Below, piece after piece: positions 41,599 to 50,072 of a stretch of DNA of 64,000 nucleotides. Positions within the stretch are counted from its first letter, which is position 1, and each line of letters opens with the position of its first letter. Position numbers and translations under genes: made by a program. Source of the stretch: Phycisphaerales bacterium (GTDB lineage Bacteria > Planctomycetota > Phycisphaerae > Tepidisphaerales > Tepidisphaeraceae); NCBI GenBank assembly GCA_020853095.1, contig JADYZN010000033.1, forward strand, positions 62,001 through 126,000, read 5' to 3'. Under the pieces are notes generated by a model. The model made no database searches. It had not been told where the DNA came from and saw nothing but the letters and a program-made list of their open reading frames with translations.

Positions 41599-42821
41599 TC
41601 CAAATCCTCCTGACCGCCGTATAAATCCCCCAGGATGGCCGGCGCATCGCCGGACAATTCCAAACCAATCGCCCGGTCGGCCGTTCGGGCGATGAGAATG
41701 TCAAACGCCGGAACCCCGATCTGAGCTGCCGTGCAGTCCAAAAACGATTCCCGCCCGGTGATCTGATAAAACGTCCGCACCTCCCGGCGAGTATTCGGGC
41801 ATTGCGGACAGTCGGCCATGGCCGCACCGACTTTGCCCAGTGATGCGAAGACCCGTTCCTCCTGGCCGCATCGGGGACAAACCAGTTTTTCCAGCACGTC
41901 GCGGCCCAATTCCAGGTTTGCCCGGTGTCCCAGACGTTGCCGTGCGATCTCCAGCAATTCGCCCAGCGTGATCGAGTCGGCCCGCGCTTCCAACCGATCC
42001 ACCCTCTCCAACGGATCGTGGCTCAGACAATCGGGATTGCGCTGATATTCCACCTGAAAAGAATCGGCCGACAGTCCCGCGAACATCCACCCCCGGCCGG
42101 CGATCGTATCCATCTGATGAATGATCTTCAGCGCCTCCTGGCACTGCACGCCGGCGATGATCGACGCGATAGTCGGCGTGGTGGGCGTCTTGCCCTCCTG
42201 CATATCCTGCCGCGACAAAAGGTTGCACGAACGGCGGCTTTGAAGCAGCTTCCAGTCTGTCGGCGACATCGTGCATTCGTAGCAAGGCCCATCCGGTTGA
42301 AAGACGCGCGCCACCCCTTGAATCTGTTCAATCGCCCCGTCGATCCAGGGTTTGTTCAATTTGTAACAAGCCCGGTTGATCGCCAGCCGGGCCTCGCGGT
42401 TGTCCAGGCCTCCGATGACAAGGTCCGCCCAGCGAAACACCCCCAGCCCCAGGTCATGGACCACGTTGCCGTCAAAATGGTTGACACGCATGGCGGGGTA
42501 CAAGTCGCGTGCCGCCGCCGCCGCCACCTTTGCCTTGGGGTGGCCTTTGTCGGCCGCCCGGTACAGCACCGAGCGGGACAGGTTGGAATTTTCGATCCGA
42601 TCCATGTCCGCGATCAGCAGGTTGCCGATCCCCAGCAACGCCAGGTTCTTGATGATCTCATTGCCCAGCGCCCCGGCCCCGACGACCAGAATTCTGGCAC
42701 GCGAGAGTTTGGCCTGATCCCACCATGAGATCAACCTGAACCGTCCAAAACGGCCCTCCTCCTCCGGCCGAACCGTGAAGACCGGTTCATCGCCCTGGGA
42801 TTGTGTGGGGTTTGTGTCCAT
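41589..42821 (-). CDS. E1-like Ubl-activating enzyme (ThiF/MoeB superfamily) with C-terminal zinc ribbon
   Basis: A 410-residue activating enzyme. The adenylation domain has VVGAGALGNEIIKNLALLGI (residues 46-65), IADMDRIENSNLSRSVL with the ATP-contacting Arg, GGLDNREARLAINRACY and PTTPTIASIIAGVQCQEALK. A CxxC at 180/183 (PCYECTM) is followed by RRSCNLLSRQ. Cys199 lies where eukaryotic E1s have the catalytic Cys, so a thioester step is plausible. The C-terminal 130 residues hold a zinc ribbon (Cys315, 318, 338, 341) and QIGVPAFDILIARTADRAIG, perhaps an E2- or Ubl-presenting domain. ATG at 42821 is inside the end of the Ubl gene (35 nt overlap); no other good start codon lies before the ATP-binding domain. 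Confidence 0.88.
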   Translation of the reverse strand: MDTNPTQSQGDEPVFTVRPEEEGRFGRFRLISWWDQAKLSRARILVVGAGALGNEIIKNLALLGIGNLLIADMDRIENSNLSRSVLYRAADKGHPKAKVAAAAARDLYPAMRVNHFDGNVVHDLGLGVFRWADLVIGGLDNREARLAINRACYKLNKPWIDGAIEQIQGVARVFQPDGPCYECTMSPTDWKLLQSRRSCNLLSRQDMQEGKTPTTPTIASIIAGVQCQEALKIIHQMDTIAGRGWMFAGLSADSFQVEYQRNPDCLSHDPLERVDRLEARADSITLGELLEIARQRLGHRANLELGRDVLEKLVCPRCGQEERVFASLGKVGAAMADCPQCPNTRREVRTFYQITGRESFLDCTAAQIGVPAFDILIARTADRAIGLELSGDAPAILGDLYGGQEDLEWT

Positions 42822-43113
42822 GAATCCATCGTGCGAACAGCCCGGCCCCGGCGGTGATTTCCGGTTGCAATCGAAGCACATCCCCATCCTTGACGCCGAC
42901 CTGCGAAAGCGACTGGTGATCCAGCAATTGCTTTCCGGTGGCGCGATGCTGAAATTTATAACTCAACACCTGCCCGTCCGGGCCGAATTGCGGAAAGTTC
43001 ATCTTCTCCAGCAATACCGCCAGAATGCGGCCAACCGGCGCATCATCCGGCATCTGCACCGGTTGCCGCTTGTTGCCGGTGGAATCCCAAACCTGAACGG
43101 TCAACATGGCCAT
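42787..43113 (-). CDS. YukD-like ubiquitin-fold protein (Ubl)
   Basis: A 108-residue beta-grasp protein. The first strand TVQVWDSTGNKRQPVQMPDD, helix GRILAVLLEKMNFPQFG and closing HQSLSQVGVKDGDVLRLQPE match YukD/EsaB-type ubiquitin folds, as the DHQSL and GVKDGDVL blocks do in ubiquitin. The tail (residues 85-108) ends HKPHTIPGR, with a Gly at the penultimate position and no Gly-Gly. It is the first gene of a six-gene minus-strand operon with E1, JAMM, FHA, FHA-RING and E2. GGAG lies 8 nt before the ATG. No type VII secretion genes are nearby, so a role as a conjugated modifier is likelier than a secretion role. Confidence 0.82.
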   Translation of the reverse strand: MAMLTVQVWDSTGNKRQPVQMPDDAPVGRILAVLLEKMNFPQFGPDGQVLSYKFQHRATGKQLLDHQSLSQVGVKDGDVLRLQPEITAGAGLFARWIHGHKPHTIPGR

Positions 43114-43528
43114 GTTGAATTCTCCTGCGAGTCAAGGCTTTATCATGTGCGATCAGAGCCGTCGTTCGGCCGGCCGATCCTCCAACAGTATATACACCAC
43201 CGCCCACGCTCTTGACCACCGCGAACAAACCTTTGATCGCTGGATCGGTCTTATGACTGTCATCGGCTGGCCGCACAGGCGTCACAACCGGCGTGAATGG
43301 AAAATCTTTCGATTCCTTTTTCTTCCAAGTCCAATAATTACAATGACTTACAAACGACCGATAAATGCCACGTCCAATTTCTCTATTGCAAACAAACCGA
43401 ATAAACAGGATATTGGGTGCGTCGTGGGTGCGATGTTCGGGGAGATTTTTTTGCAATCCCCCGCATTTCAACGAACGTGTATTATATTCTGATCACTCAA
43501 GGGACTTTTCGCTGTTGAGTGGGAGAGA
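43114..43528. other. divergent intergenic region between the Ubl operon and the Wzc gene
   Basis: 415 bp with no supported gene. On the minus strand a TATACT (43192-43187) could serve the Ubl operon with a leader of about 65 nt. The plus strand near 43480 is AT-rich (TATTATATT) and is a candidate -10 region for the wzc-like gene. Two runs of AT-rich sequence (43310-43400 and 43440-43490) stand out against the GC-rich flanks. Confidence 0.5.
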
Positions 43529-45712
43529 ATGCAAAAGAACAAGCCATCATTGACGTTGTATGAGCCAAGGGCATTGGCCATCCCCCCCGCACCCGAACCG
43601 GTGTCGCATGATGCCATGGTGCAAATCATCTGGCGACAACGCCGGGTGGTACTGATCGTGCTGGCGGCCAGCCTGTTGATCGGCATCATTTATCTTGTGA
43701 CGGCCAAACGGCTGTACACCGGGGAATCCCGGCTTTACGTCGAGCAGTCCGGGCCAAAGCTGATCAAGGAGGGCGAAACCCGCCTTTCTGAAAATTATCT
43801 CAACACCCAGTGCGAGCTGATCAATTCGACGCCGATCCTGGCGTTGGCCCTCTCTTCGCCGCAAGTCAAGGCGATTGCTTCGCTGGAAAAGATCAACACG
43901 GTCTGGTTGAAAAAAGAACTGCTGGTCGAGCCGGGCAAGCACGATGACATCATCACCGTGTCGCTTGAATTGCCCGATGCGGCCGGCGCATCGACGCTGG
44001 TCAACGCCATCGTCAATTCGTACGTCACGTATCAGACCAACCACCGGCGCGACACGGCCAACGAGGCCCTTGCGATCCTGTCGGCCGAAAAACAGAAACG
44101 CGACGAGGAACTGCAATCCAAGGTCCACCAGTTGATCGAACTCAAGGAGTCGGCCGGCACGCTCTCTTTTGACAACGACCGGGGCAACCCGATTTTGCAG
44201 CGGCTGACCAGCTTGTCCGATGCCCTGACGGCCGCCCGCATGGAGACAGTCAACGCCCGCTCGGACTATGAGGAAGCCCGCCGAATCCTGGGCAACGATC
44301 CGGAAAAGCTCAAGCAGGTGGAACACCAGCAGAATCTGAGCGGCGTGGCGGTGGCGTCGGTGGCCGAGGCCAACCTGATCCGCAGCCAGCTCTTTACGCT
44401 GCAACAGCAATTGGAAGACCTCAAGCGTCAATACATGCCGGAACATCCGCTGGTCCGCACGCAGCAGCAGCGGGTGGATCAACTGACCGTGGCGTACGTC
44501 GCGGCGGCCTATCAGCGGTGGAACACGTCGAAACTGCGTGAAGAAAGCCTGCAACAGGCATTTGACGCCCAGCAGAAGCTCGCGTTGGAACAATCCGCCA
44601 AGGCCGCACAATACGCCCGGCTGGACGCGGAAATCAAACGTCTGCAAACGGTCTCCGACGGCCTGGAGACGCGCATGCGGGAACTGAGCCTGCAAGGCGC
44701 TTCGGTGCTCGACATCAACGTCCTGGAGACCGCGCATCCCGACCCGCGTGCCACCAGCCCGCGACTGGCGCAGGTGCTGGTGTTGGCGCTGGTGGCCGGC
44801 CTGGTGCTGGGAATCATCAGCGCGTTCATCCGCGACTGGATGGACCAACGCATGCGGTCGCTGGATGAAGTCAAGGCGACGCTGGGCATGCCGGTGCTGG
44901 GAACCGTGCCTCAGATGCCGGCGATTTTGTCGCCCCAGATGCGCGGCACGCGCGTCCAACTGGAACCGACATCGGATGTGGCCGAGGCGTATCGCAACAT
45001 CCGCACGGCCGTCTATTTCGGCCTGACCGAAGGACGGGCCAAGACGGTGTTGATCACCTCTCCTTCGGCCGGCGATGGCAAATCGACGCTGGCCAGCAAC
45101 CTCGCCATCGCGATGGCGCAGGCGGGCCAGCGCGTATTGCTGATCGACGCCGATTTTCGCGGGCCGACGCAGCACCGGATGTTCGGCGTGGACGATGCCG
45201 TGGGCCTCTCCAGCGTTCTGACCGCCGGTTTCAGCATTGAAAAGGCCACGCAACAGACCGCCATCAGCGGGCTTGATCTGCTGCCGTGCGGCCCGATCCC
45301 GCGCAATCCTTCGGAAATACTGAACAGTCAGGCGTTCAGCGACATCCTGGGCGATCTGGCCGCCAAATACGACCAGATCATTCTGGACAGCCCGCCGGTC
45401 CTGGCGGTGACGGATGCCCGCATCGCCAGTGCAGCATGCGAAGTGACATTGCTGGTGCTCAACGCCGAACGGTCCAGCCGCAAAATGGCCGAGCTGGCCC
45501 GCGACAGTCTCCTGGCGGTGGGCGCCAACATCCTGGGCGTCGTCGTCAACGACGTTCCCCAGCGCGGCGCGGGAGAAGGTTTTCACGGAAAATATGGTTA
45601 TTACGGGCAGACCGCCGCCAGGGAATCCGAACGGACATCCGGCGCGGTTCGTCAGATTCAGAAAAGTTTGAGTGGTATGAAACTGGTGAGCCAGACCGGC
45701 GGGCGCACCTGA
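43529..45712 (+). CDS. exopolysaccharide co-polymerase/tyrosine kinase, Wzc family
   Basis: A 727-residue inner-membrane protein. After a short cytoplasmic N-terminus comes a first membrane helix (VVLIVLAASLLIGIIYLV), a long periplasmic coiled-coil region (residues about 60-400) and a second helix (LAQVLVLALVAGLVLGIISA). The C-terminal BY-kinase domain has Walker A SPSAGDGKSTLASNLAI, Walker A' LLIDADFRGPTQ and Walker B ILDSPPVLAVTDARI. The C-terminus has only a small Tyr cluster (KYGYYG). Wzc proteins control chain length and export of capsule or EPS. GGGAG before ATG 43529 is a good ribosome binding site. It begins the EPS gene cluster. Confidence 0.93.
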   Translation: MQKNKPSLTLYEPRALAIPPAPEPVSHDAMVQIIWRQRRVVLIVLAASLLIGIIYLVTAKRLYTGESRLYVEQSGPKLIKEGETRLSENYLNTQCELINSTPILALALSSPQVKAIASLEKINTVWLKKELLVEPGKHDDIITVSLELPDAAGASTLVNAIVNSYVTYQTNHRRDTANEALAILSAEKQKRDEELQSKVHQLIELKESAGTLSFDNDRGNPILQRLTSLSDALTAARMETVNARSDYEEARRILGNDPEKLKQVEHQQNLSGVAVASVAEANLIRSQLFTLQQQLEDLKRQYMPEHPLVRTQQQRVDQLTVAYVAAAYQRWNTSKLREESLQQAFDAQQKLALEQSAKAAQYARLDAEIKRLQTVSDGLETRMRELSLQGASVLDINVLETAHPDPRATSPRLAQVLVLALVAGLVLGIISAFIRDWMDQRMRSLDEVKATLGMPVLGTVPQMPAILSPQMRGTRVQLEPTSDVAEAYRNIRTAVYFGLTEGRAKTVLITSPSAGDGKSTLASNLAIAMAQAGQRVLLIDADFRGPTQHRMFGVDDAVGLSSVLTAGFSIEKATQQTAISGLDLLPCGPIPRNPSEILNSQAFSDILGDLAAKYDQIILDSPPVLAVTDARIASAACEVTLLVLNAERSSRKMAELARDSLLAVGANILGVVVNDVPQRGAGEGFHGKYGYYGQTAARESERTSGAVRQIQKSLSGMKLVSQTGGRT

Positions 45713-46106
45713 TCAAAATCCGGGTCGGTCGCGGCGATGGAAGGCGCCGCGATAACCGGCCCATGCCGGAATGCACGTCGCGGCCGGTTGGCCGCGGAGG
45801 GTGTATGAGAAGCTCTCGGAAGTAAGTGGATTCAGGTCCATCACGACGGCGAACGTCAATGACCTGATGTCGGGCCACATCGGAAGATTCTCAACAAGTG
45901 AATCTCGCCTCCGGCAACGGAGGCAAGTTGGAGACGGGAGAAAATGCGATCCCGGAAAAGCCTGTCTCCATGGCATTGTCGGATGAACCCATGCGGCCTT
46001 GTTGGTCCATGAGTCGCCGGCAACAGGAACGGACTCCTCAATCGCCGCACGGCCGGCCGGGTGAACGACCGTCGGTTGATTGAGTCATGCAAAGGTTTGG
46101 TGTGGG
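45713..46106. other. intergenic region after wzc-like gene with a possible structured RNA
   Basis: 394 bp with no supported protein gene in any frame. It holds a possible structured segment at 45907-45969 described separately. No recognisable terminator or strong promoter was found. Confidence 0.4.
45907..45969 (+). ncRNA. candidate structured leader RNA
   Basis: A perfect 7 bp stem with GCAA tetraloop (45907-45913 with 45918-45924), then a second stem of 9 bp with one G-T pair (45930-45938 with 45961-45969) enclosing a 22 nt loop. They lie 138-200 nt upstream of the GGDEF-like gene. No known riboswitch consensus was recognised. Confidence 0.3.
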
Positions 46107-46616
46107 ATGAAAGTTCAATTTCTTTTGCGCAGGCCGCCAAGACGTGACTGGCCCATGATTGCCGCCAGTCTTTCGATGCGGGAGCAGCATCAGCTCATGC
46201 AGCGCGTGCTGCAACGGGAACACGCGCGGGCCGACCGCAGCGGCAAGGGATTCTCGCTGGTGGTGCTGCACATCGACCGGCTGGCGGCCCATCGTGCGGT
46301 GCGGCGGCTGTTTGACGCGATCCATCAACGCGCCCGCCTGACCGATGAAATCGGATGGCTCGACAATGACCGCCTGGCGATCCTGTTGCCGGAAACCAAC
46401 GATGTCGGCGCCCAGCAGTTCATGGCGCACCTGAGGGAGCTGCGGCAATATAGTGCCGTCATGCCCCGCTTGAGCGTGTACGTCTATCCGACCACGCCCG
46501 CCGCCGTTTCCGCGTCGCCCGCTGCCGTTGCGGAGATTGACGCCACGACGGAACTTCCAATCCGGCTTGAAATCCCCGCGCCCTCTTCCAGCATGGAGGC
46601 GGCGTGGCAGCAGTAA
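46107..46616 (+). CDS. degenerate GGDEF-like protein
   Basis: A 169-residue protein. The central region aligns with a diguanylate cyclase domain: REHARADRSGKGFSLVVLHI with an HIDRL where the first metal Asp should be, and EIGWLDNDRLAILLPETND where active enzymes have the GGDEF turn. GGDEF is replaced by LDNDR, so cyclase activity is unlikely. It may act as a c-di-GMP or nucleotide receptor, or simply as a structural protein, in EPS control. The start is uncertain; ATG at 46107 and an internal ATG at 46155 both fit. Its end overlaps the WecG gene start by 13 nt. Confidence 0.65.
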   Translation: MKVQFLLRRPPRRDWPMIAASLSMREQHQLMQRVLQREHARADRSGKGFSLVVLHIDRLAAHRAVRRLFDAIHQRARLTDEIGWLDNDRLAILLPETNDVGAQQFMAHLRELRQYSAVMPRLSVYVYPTTPAAVSASPAAVAEIDATTELPIRLEIPAPSSSMEAAWQQ

Positions 46617-47404
46617 GCGTCCAATGGCCCGCCCGACACGATGTTTTCGGCGTGCAGGTCAGTGCCACCACCTACGACCAGGCCGAGGCGGTCATCATCG
46701 AAGCGGCCCGCCAGCGCCAGGGCGCCGTGGTGACGCACATGCCCGTCCATGGGTTGATCACCGCCGCGACCGATGCCAAATACCGCGAATGCGTCAACCG
46801 CTTTGATATCGTCGCCCCCGACGGCCAGCCGGTGCGCTGGGCGCTCAATAAATTCCACGATGCCGGCCTGAACGACCGATGTTATGGTCCGGAGCTGATG
46901 GTGCGCCTGTGCCGCCGGGCGGCCGGGCAGAACATCGGCGTCTATCTTTATGGCAGCACGCCGGATGTGATTGAAAAATTAAGCCGCCGGCTGCTGGAAC
47001 TGTGCCCCGACCTGAAGATCGCCGGCAGCGAATCGCCGCCGTTTCGGCCGCTGTCCGATGTTGAACGCCAGGAAGTGATTGGTCGAATCAACGACAGCGG
47101 CGCGGGTCTTGTCTTTATCGGCCTGGGTTGCCCCCGGCAGGATTATTTCGCCGGTCAGACCAAACACCAGATCCGCGCGGTGCAGTTGTGCGTCGGCGCC
47201 GCCTTCGATTTTCACGCCGGCAACAAAAAAATGGCCCCCGCCTGGATGCAGCGTTTGAGCCTTGAATGGCTCTTTCGGCTGACCCAGGAGCCTAAACGAC
47301 TGTGGAAACGATATCTGGTCACCAACAGCATCTTCCTGATGCTCTGCGCCAGGGAACTGCTCACCGGTGGCCGAAAACGCAACGCGGTGGTCGGGGCGAA
47401 ATAG
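46604..47404 (+). CDS. WecG/TagA/CpsF-family glycosyltransferase
   Basis: A 266-residue GT26 enzyme. It begins at GTG within the preceding gene and reads RHDVFGVQVSATTYDQAEAV, then VVTHMPVHGLITAATDAKYR, VAPDGQPVRWALNKFHDAG, YGPELMVRLC, GLVFIGLGCPRQDYFAGQT and FDFHAGNKKMAPAWMQRLSL. Family members add the second sugar (ManNAc/ManNAcA or similar) to a polyprenyl-linked GlcNAc. This fits a start by a WecA/TagO-type transferase such as the one at 13890. The CPRQ and AGNKKMAP motifs are clear. Confidence 0.93.
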   Translation: MAAVSVQWPARHDVFGVQVSATTYDQAEAVIIEAARQRQGAVVTHMPVHGLITAATDAKYRECVNRFDIVAPDGQPVRWALNKFHDAGLNDRCYGPELMVRLCRRAAGQNIGVYLYGSTPDVIEKLSRRLLELCPDLKIAGSESPPFRPLSDVERQEVIGRINDSGAGLVFIGLGCPRQDYFAGQTKHQIRAVQLCVGAAFDFHAGNKKMAPAWMQRLSLEWLFRLTQEPKRLWKRYLVTNSIFLMLCARELLTGGRKRNAVVGAK

Positions 47405-47424
47405 GGCTTTTGTAAGTCCATGTT

Positions 47425-48774
47425 ATGTCAGTCGTCACCCCCAAACCCGTCGATCTGCCGCAAACGTCGACGCCGACGGTTGCATGGCTCAGCCGCGGCA
47501 TCTGGGCGGTCATGGATCAGGGGCTGTTCGCCGGCTCCAATTTTGTTCTCAACGTCCTGCTGGCCAAATTCCTAAGCGAACGCGACTACGGCGCATTCGT
47601 AACCGCCTTTTCCATCTTCCTTCTGTTGGGAACCATCCACAGCGCCCTGCTGATCGAACCCATGCTGGTCTACGGACCCGACCGCTATCGCGGGCGACTG
47701 CCCGCTTATTTTAACGCCCTCACGCTGGGTCATGGGGCGGTCTCCATCCTGGCCTCGTTGCTGCTTCTGATCGGTGCGGCCCTGTGCCATTGGTTTGCCG
47801 GCCCCAGCCTGGCCATGGCGTTGGTGGGATTGGCCGCCGCTTCTCCCTTTATCCTGTACCAGTGGCTGATGCGCCGGGCCTCGTACGTGCGCAACGCGCC
47901 GCAACAGGCCGCGACCGCCGGGGCGGGATATTGCGTGTTGATGGTGGGCGGATTGCTGGCGCTGGAACATTGGAAGGGATTGACCATCCCCTCCGCCCTG
48001 GCGGTCATGGGGACGGCCAGTTTTTTGGTCGGAATCTGGCTGGCCTACAAGGAAGGCGTGACCTGCCCATGGCGGGAGGGCAAAGCACTCTTGAAAGAGG
48101 CCGCCTCCGAACATGGCCGGTATGGCCGGTGGGCCATGGCCAGCGGCCTGGTGGGGTTCGTGCCGGCCTACATCTACTACCTGATCCTGCCGATGGTGGC
48201 CAATTTGCAGCAAAGCGGCGCTTTGCGGGCCATCACCAACCTGGTCATGCCGTTGTTGCAGGCCAACGTGGCCCTTTGCATTTTATTGCTGCCCCGGCTG
48301 GTGCGTTGTCGCGGCACGCCACACTTTGCGCGGACCGTGCGCCACGCCATGATCATCCTGGTGGGCGCTTCAACCGCCTATTACCTGTTCATCGCGATCT
48401 TCCATGAACCGATCCGGCATCTGGTCTACGGGGACAAGTTCGCGGAGTATTCTTTTCTGCTCTGGCTGATCGGCCTGCAACCGATCCTGACCGCCGCCAC
48501 CGGCGTGCTGGACGTGATGGTGGCGGCCCACGAACGCCCCGATTACGTCTTTTATTCCTGTCTGGCATCGGCGGTCGCTGCCGTGACGGTGGGCGCCGCC
48601 CTGACCTGGAAATGGGGCGTGGCCGGCGTGACCGTGGCGGTCTTGATCAATTTTCTGATCCATCTGATTGTAATCGCGTTTCTGGCCCGCAAGCTGATAC
48701 GGGAAAAATCCGACAAACCATTGGTCGGGGCGGTTGGGCCGCTGAGCGAACTGAACGCGATGATTCAGGAATAG
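47425..48774 (+). CDS. polysaccharide flippase, Wzx/MATE-like
   Basis: A 449-residue polytopic membrane protein with about 12 to 14 helices of the MOP (multidrug/oligosaccharidyl-lipid/polysaccharide) superfamily. NFVLNVLLAKFLSERDYGAF is the conserved first repeat, and AGLVLA-like alternation with IRHLVYGDKFAEYSFLLWLI is typical of the second half. It would flip polyprenyl-linked repeat units to the outer face of the inner membrane. It follows the WecG gene by 20 nt and belongs to the same cluster. Confidence 0.88.
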   Translation: MSVVTPKPVDLPQTSTPTVAWLSRGIWAVMDQGLFAGSNFVLNVLLAKFLSERDYGAFVTAFSIFLLLGTIHSALLIEPMLVYGPDRYRGRLPAYFNALTLGHGAVSILASLLLLIGAALCHWFAGPSLAMALVGLAAASPFILYQWLMRRASYVRNAPQQAATAGAGYCVLMVGGLLALEHWKGLTIPSALAVMGTASFLVGIWLAYKEGVTCPWREGKALLKEAASEHGRYGRWAMASGLVGFVPAYIYYLILPMVANLQQSGALRAITNLVMPLLQANVALCILLLPRLVRCRGTPHFARTVRHAMIILVGASTAYYLFIAIFHEPIRHLVYGDKFAEYSFLLWLIGLQPILTAATGVLDVMVAAHERPDYVFYSCLASAVAAVTVGAALTWKWGVAGVTVAVLINFLIHLIVIAFLARKLIREKSDKPLVGAVGPLSELNAMIQE

Positions 48775-48788
48775 GGAGCAAACAGCCA

Positions 48789-50069
48789 ATGACAAAGGTG
48801 CTGTACATCGCCTTTGCCTGCGAGCCGGGCAAAGGGTCCGAGCCGGAGGTGGGATGGAATTTTTCCCGCCTGATGGCAAACCATTGCCAGACCTGGATCA
48901 TCACCGACCCGGCCCACCGGGACGGCATCGAAGCGTATTTGCGTCAAAATCCCCATTGCAAAGCCCAAGTGGTCTATCACACGCTGCCCCGCCGGCACAA
49001 ATGGATGACAAAACTGGGCGGCTACAACCTGCACTATTACCTGTGGCAACGACACGTCCGCAAAACCGCCCTTTCCCTGCACCATCGCGTGCAATTTGAC
49101 CTGGTTCACCACGTCACCTATGCCCGCTACTGGATGCCCTCGGCGGCCCGGAAACTGAACGTTCCATTTGTCTGGGGTCCGGTGGGTGGAGCCGAAGGGG
49201 TTTGCAGTCAAATGCTGCGGCGGATGGATTGGCGAACGCGGCTCAAGGAGGCTTTTCGTTCGCTGGTCCGGCGAATTTTTGAATGGCAACCGGCCACCCG
49301 GCGTTCGATCCATCAGGCGAACCTGATCCTGGCCGGCACTGAACAGACCGCCCGCCGGCTTCGTGAATTGGGCGCCCGGCGCGTCGAGGTCGTTCCGATG
49401 ATCGGCTGTACGCCGACCACCATCATCCCCCGCCGCGTTGAAAGATCACAGGATGAGCAAATCCGATTCGCCAGCGCCGGCCGGTTGCTGTATTGGAAAG
49501 GCTTTGACCTGGGACTGCGGGCGTTTGCCGAGGCGAAGCTGAAATACGCCCGATACACGATCATTGGCGATGGGCCGGAACGAAGACGCCTGATGCGACT
49601 GGCCGCCCGGCTTGGCATTGATCGGCAGGTTGAATTCACCGGCGCGCTGACGCGGGACGATTGTCTTGGCCGCATGGAACAGGCCGATGTGCTGGTGCAT
49701 CCGAGCCTGCACGATTCGGGCGGATATGTCTGCCTTGAAGCGATGTGCCAGGGCAAGCCGATCATCTGTCTTGACGTGGGCGGGCCGGCGATACAGGTGG
49801 GCGATGACAGCGGCTTTAAGATCGTGCCGGGCGAGGTCAAACAGGTGATCGCGGACATCGCAACCGCGATGAGAAAATTGGCGGTCGATGATGACCTGTG
49901 CCGCTCCATGGGACAGTCGGCCCGTCAACGAATGTTGGAAAAGTTCACCTGGGAACACAAGAGGGATACAATCGAGGGTTTGTATCAGCAGGTGTTGTCG
50001 GCGAACGGAAACGTGCAATCTTCATCGCGTCCGATGACCGGGAATTTGAACGCTCAATGGGCGACCTGA
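48789..50069 (+). CDS. glycosyltransferase, GT4 family
   Basis: A 426-residue GT-B enzyme. The N-terminal domain begins MTKVLYIAFACEPGKGSEPE VGW with the Gly-rich donor turn, and the C-terminal domain has IRFASAGRLLYWKGFDLGLR, YTIIGDGPERRRLMRLA and HPSLHDSGGYVCLEAMCQGK, where the last holds the E-x7-E-like site (GYVCLEAMCQG). It would add one sugar of the EPS repeat unit. GGGAG precedes ATG 48789. A longer frame upstream overlaps the flippase gene without homology. Confidence 0.92.
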   Translation: MTKVLYIAFACEPGKGSEPEVGWNFSRLMANHCQTWIITDPAHRDGIEAYLRQNPHCKAQVVYHTLPRRHKWMTKLGGYNLHYYLWQRHVRKTALSLHHRVQFDLVHHVTYARYWMPSAARKLNVPFVWGPVGGAEGVCSQMLRRMDWRTRLKEAFRSLVRRIFEWQPATRRSIHQANLILAGTEQTARRLRELGARRVEVVPMIGCTPTTIIPRRVERSQDEQIRFASAGRLLYWKGFDLGLRAFAEAKLKYARYTIIGDGPERRRLMRLAARLGIDRQVEFTGALTRDDCLGRMEQADVLVHPSLHDSGGYVCLEAMCQGKPIICLDVGGPAIQVGDDSGFKIVPGEVKQVIADIATAMRKLAVDDDLCRSMGQSARQRMLEKFTWEHKRDTIEGLYQQVLSANGNVQSSSRPMTGNLNAQWAT

Positions 50070-50072
50070 CCG

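Noticed and set aside
37995-43113. Type VII secretion locus, because the Ubl is YukD-like
   Set aside because: No FtsK/SpoIIIE-type ATPase, WXG100 protein or YueB-like gene is present, while E1, E2 and JAMM genes overlap the Ubl gene.
37995-43113. CBASS type II or sulfur-carrier (MoaD/ThiS) system
   Set aside because: No cyclic-oligonucleotide synthase or effector is present, and an E2 with HPN-Cys plus a RING-like protein is not needed for sulfur transfer. A defence role cannot be excluded but is not shown by the neighbours.
43547-45586. A 679-residue minus-strand ORF
   Set aside because: It is the antisense shadow of the wzc-like gene, which has full Walker motifs on the plus strand.
45907-45969. 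c-di-GMP-I riboswitch
   Set aside because: The GCAAACC-type core and tetraloop receptor sequences of that class are not visible; only generic stems are.
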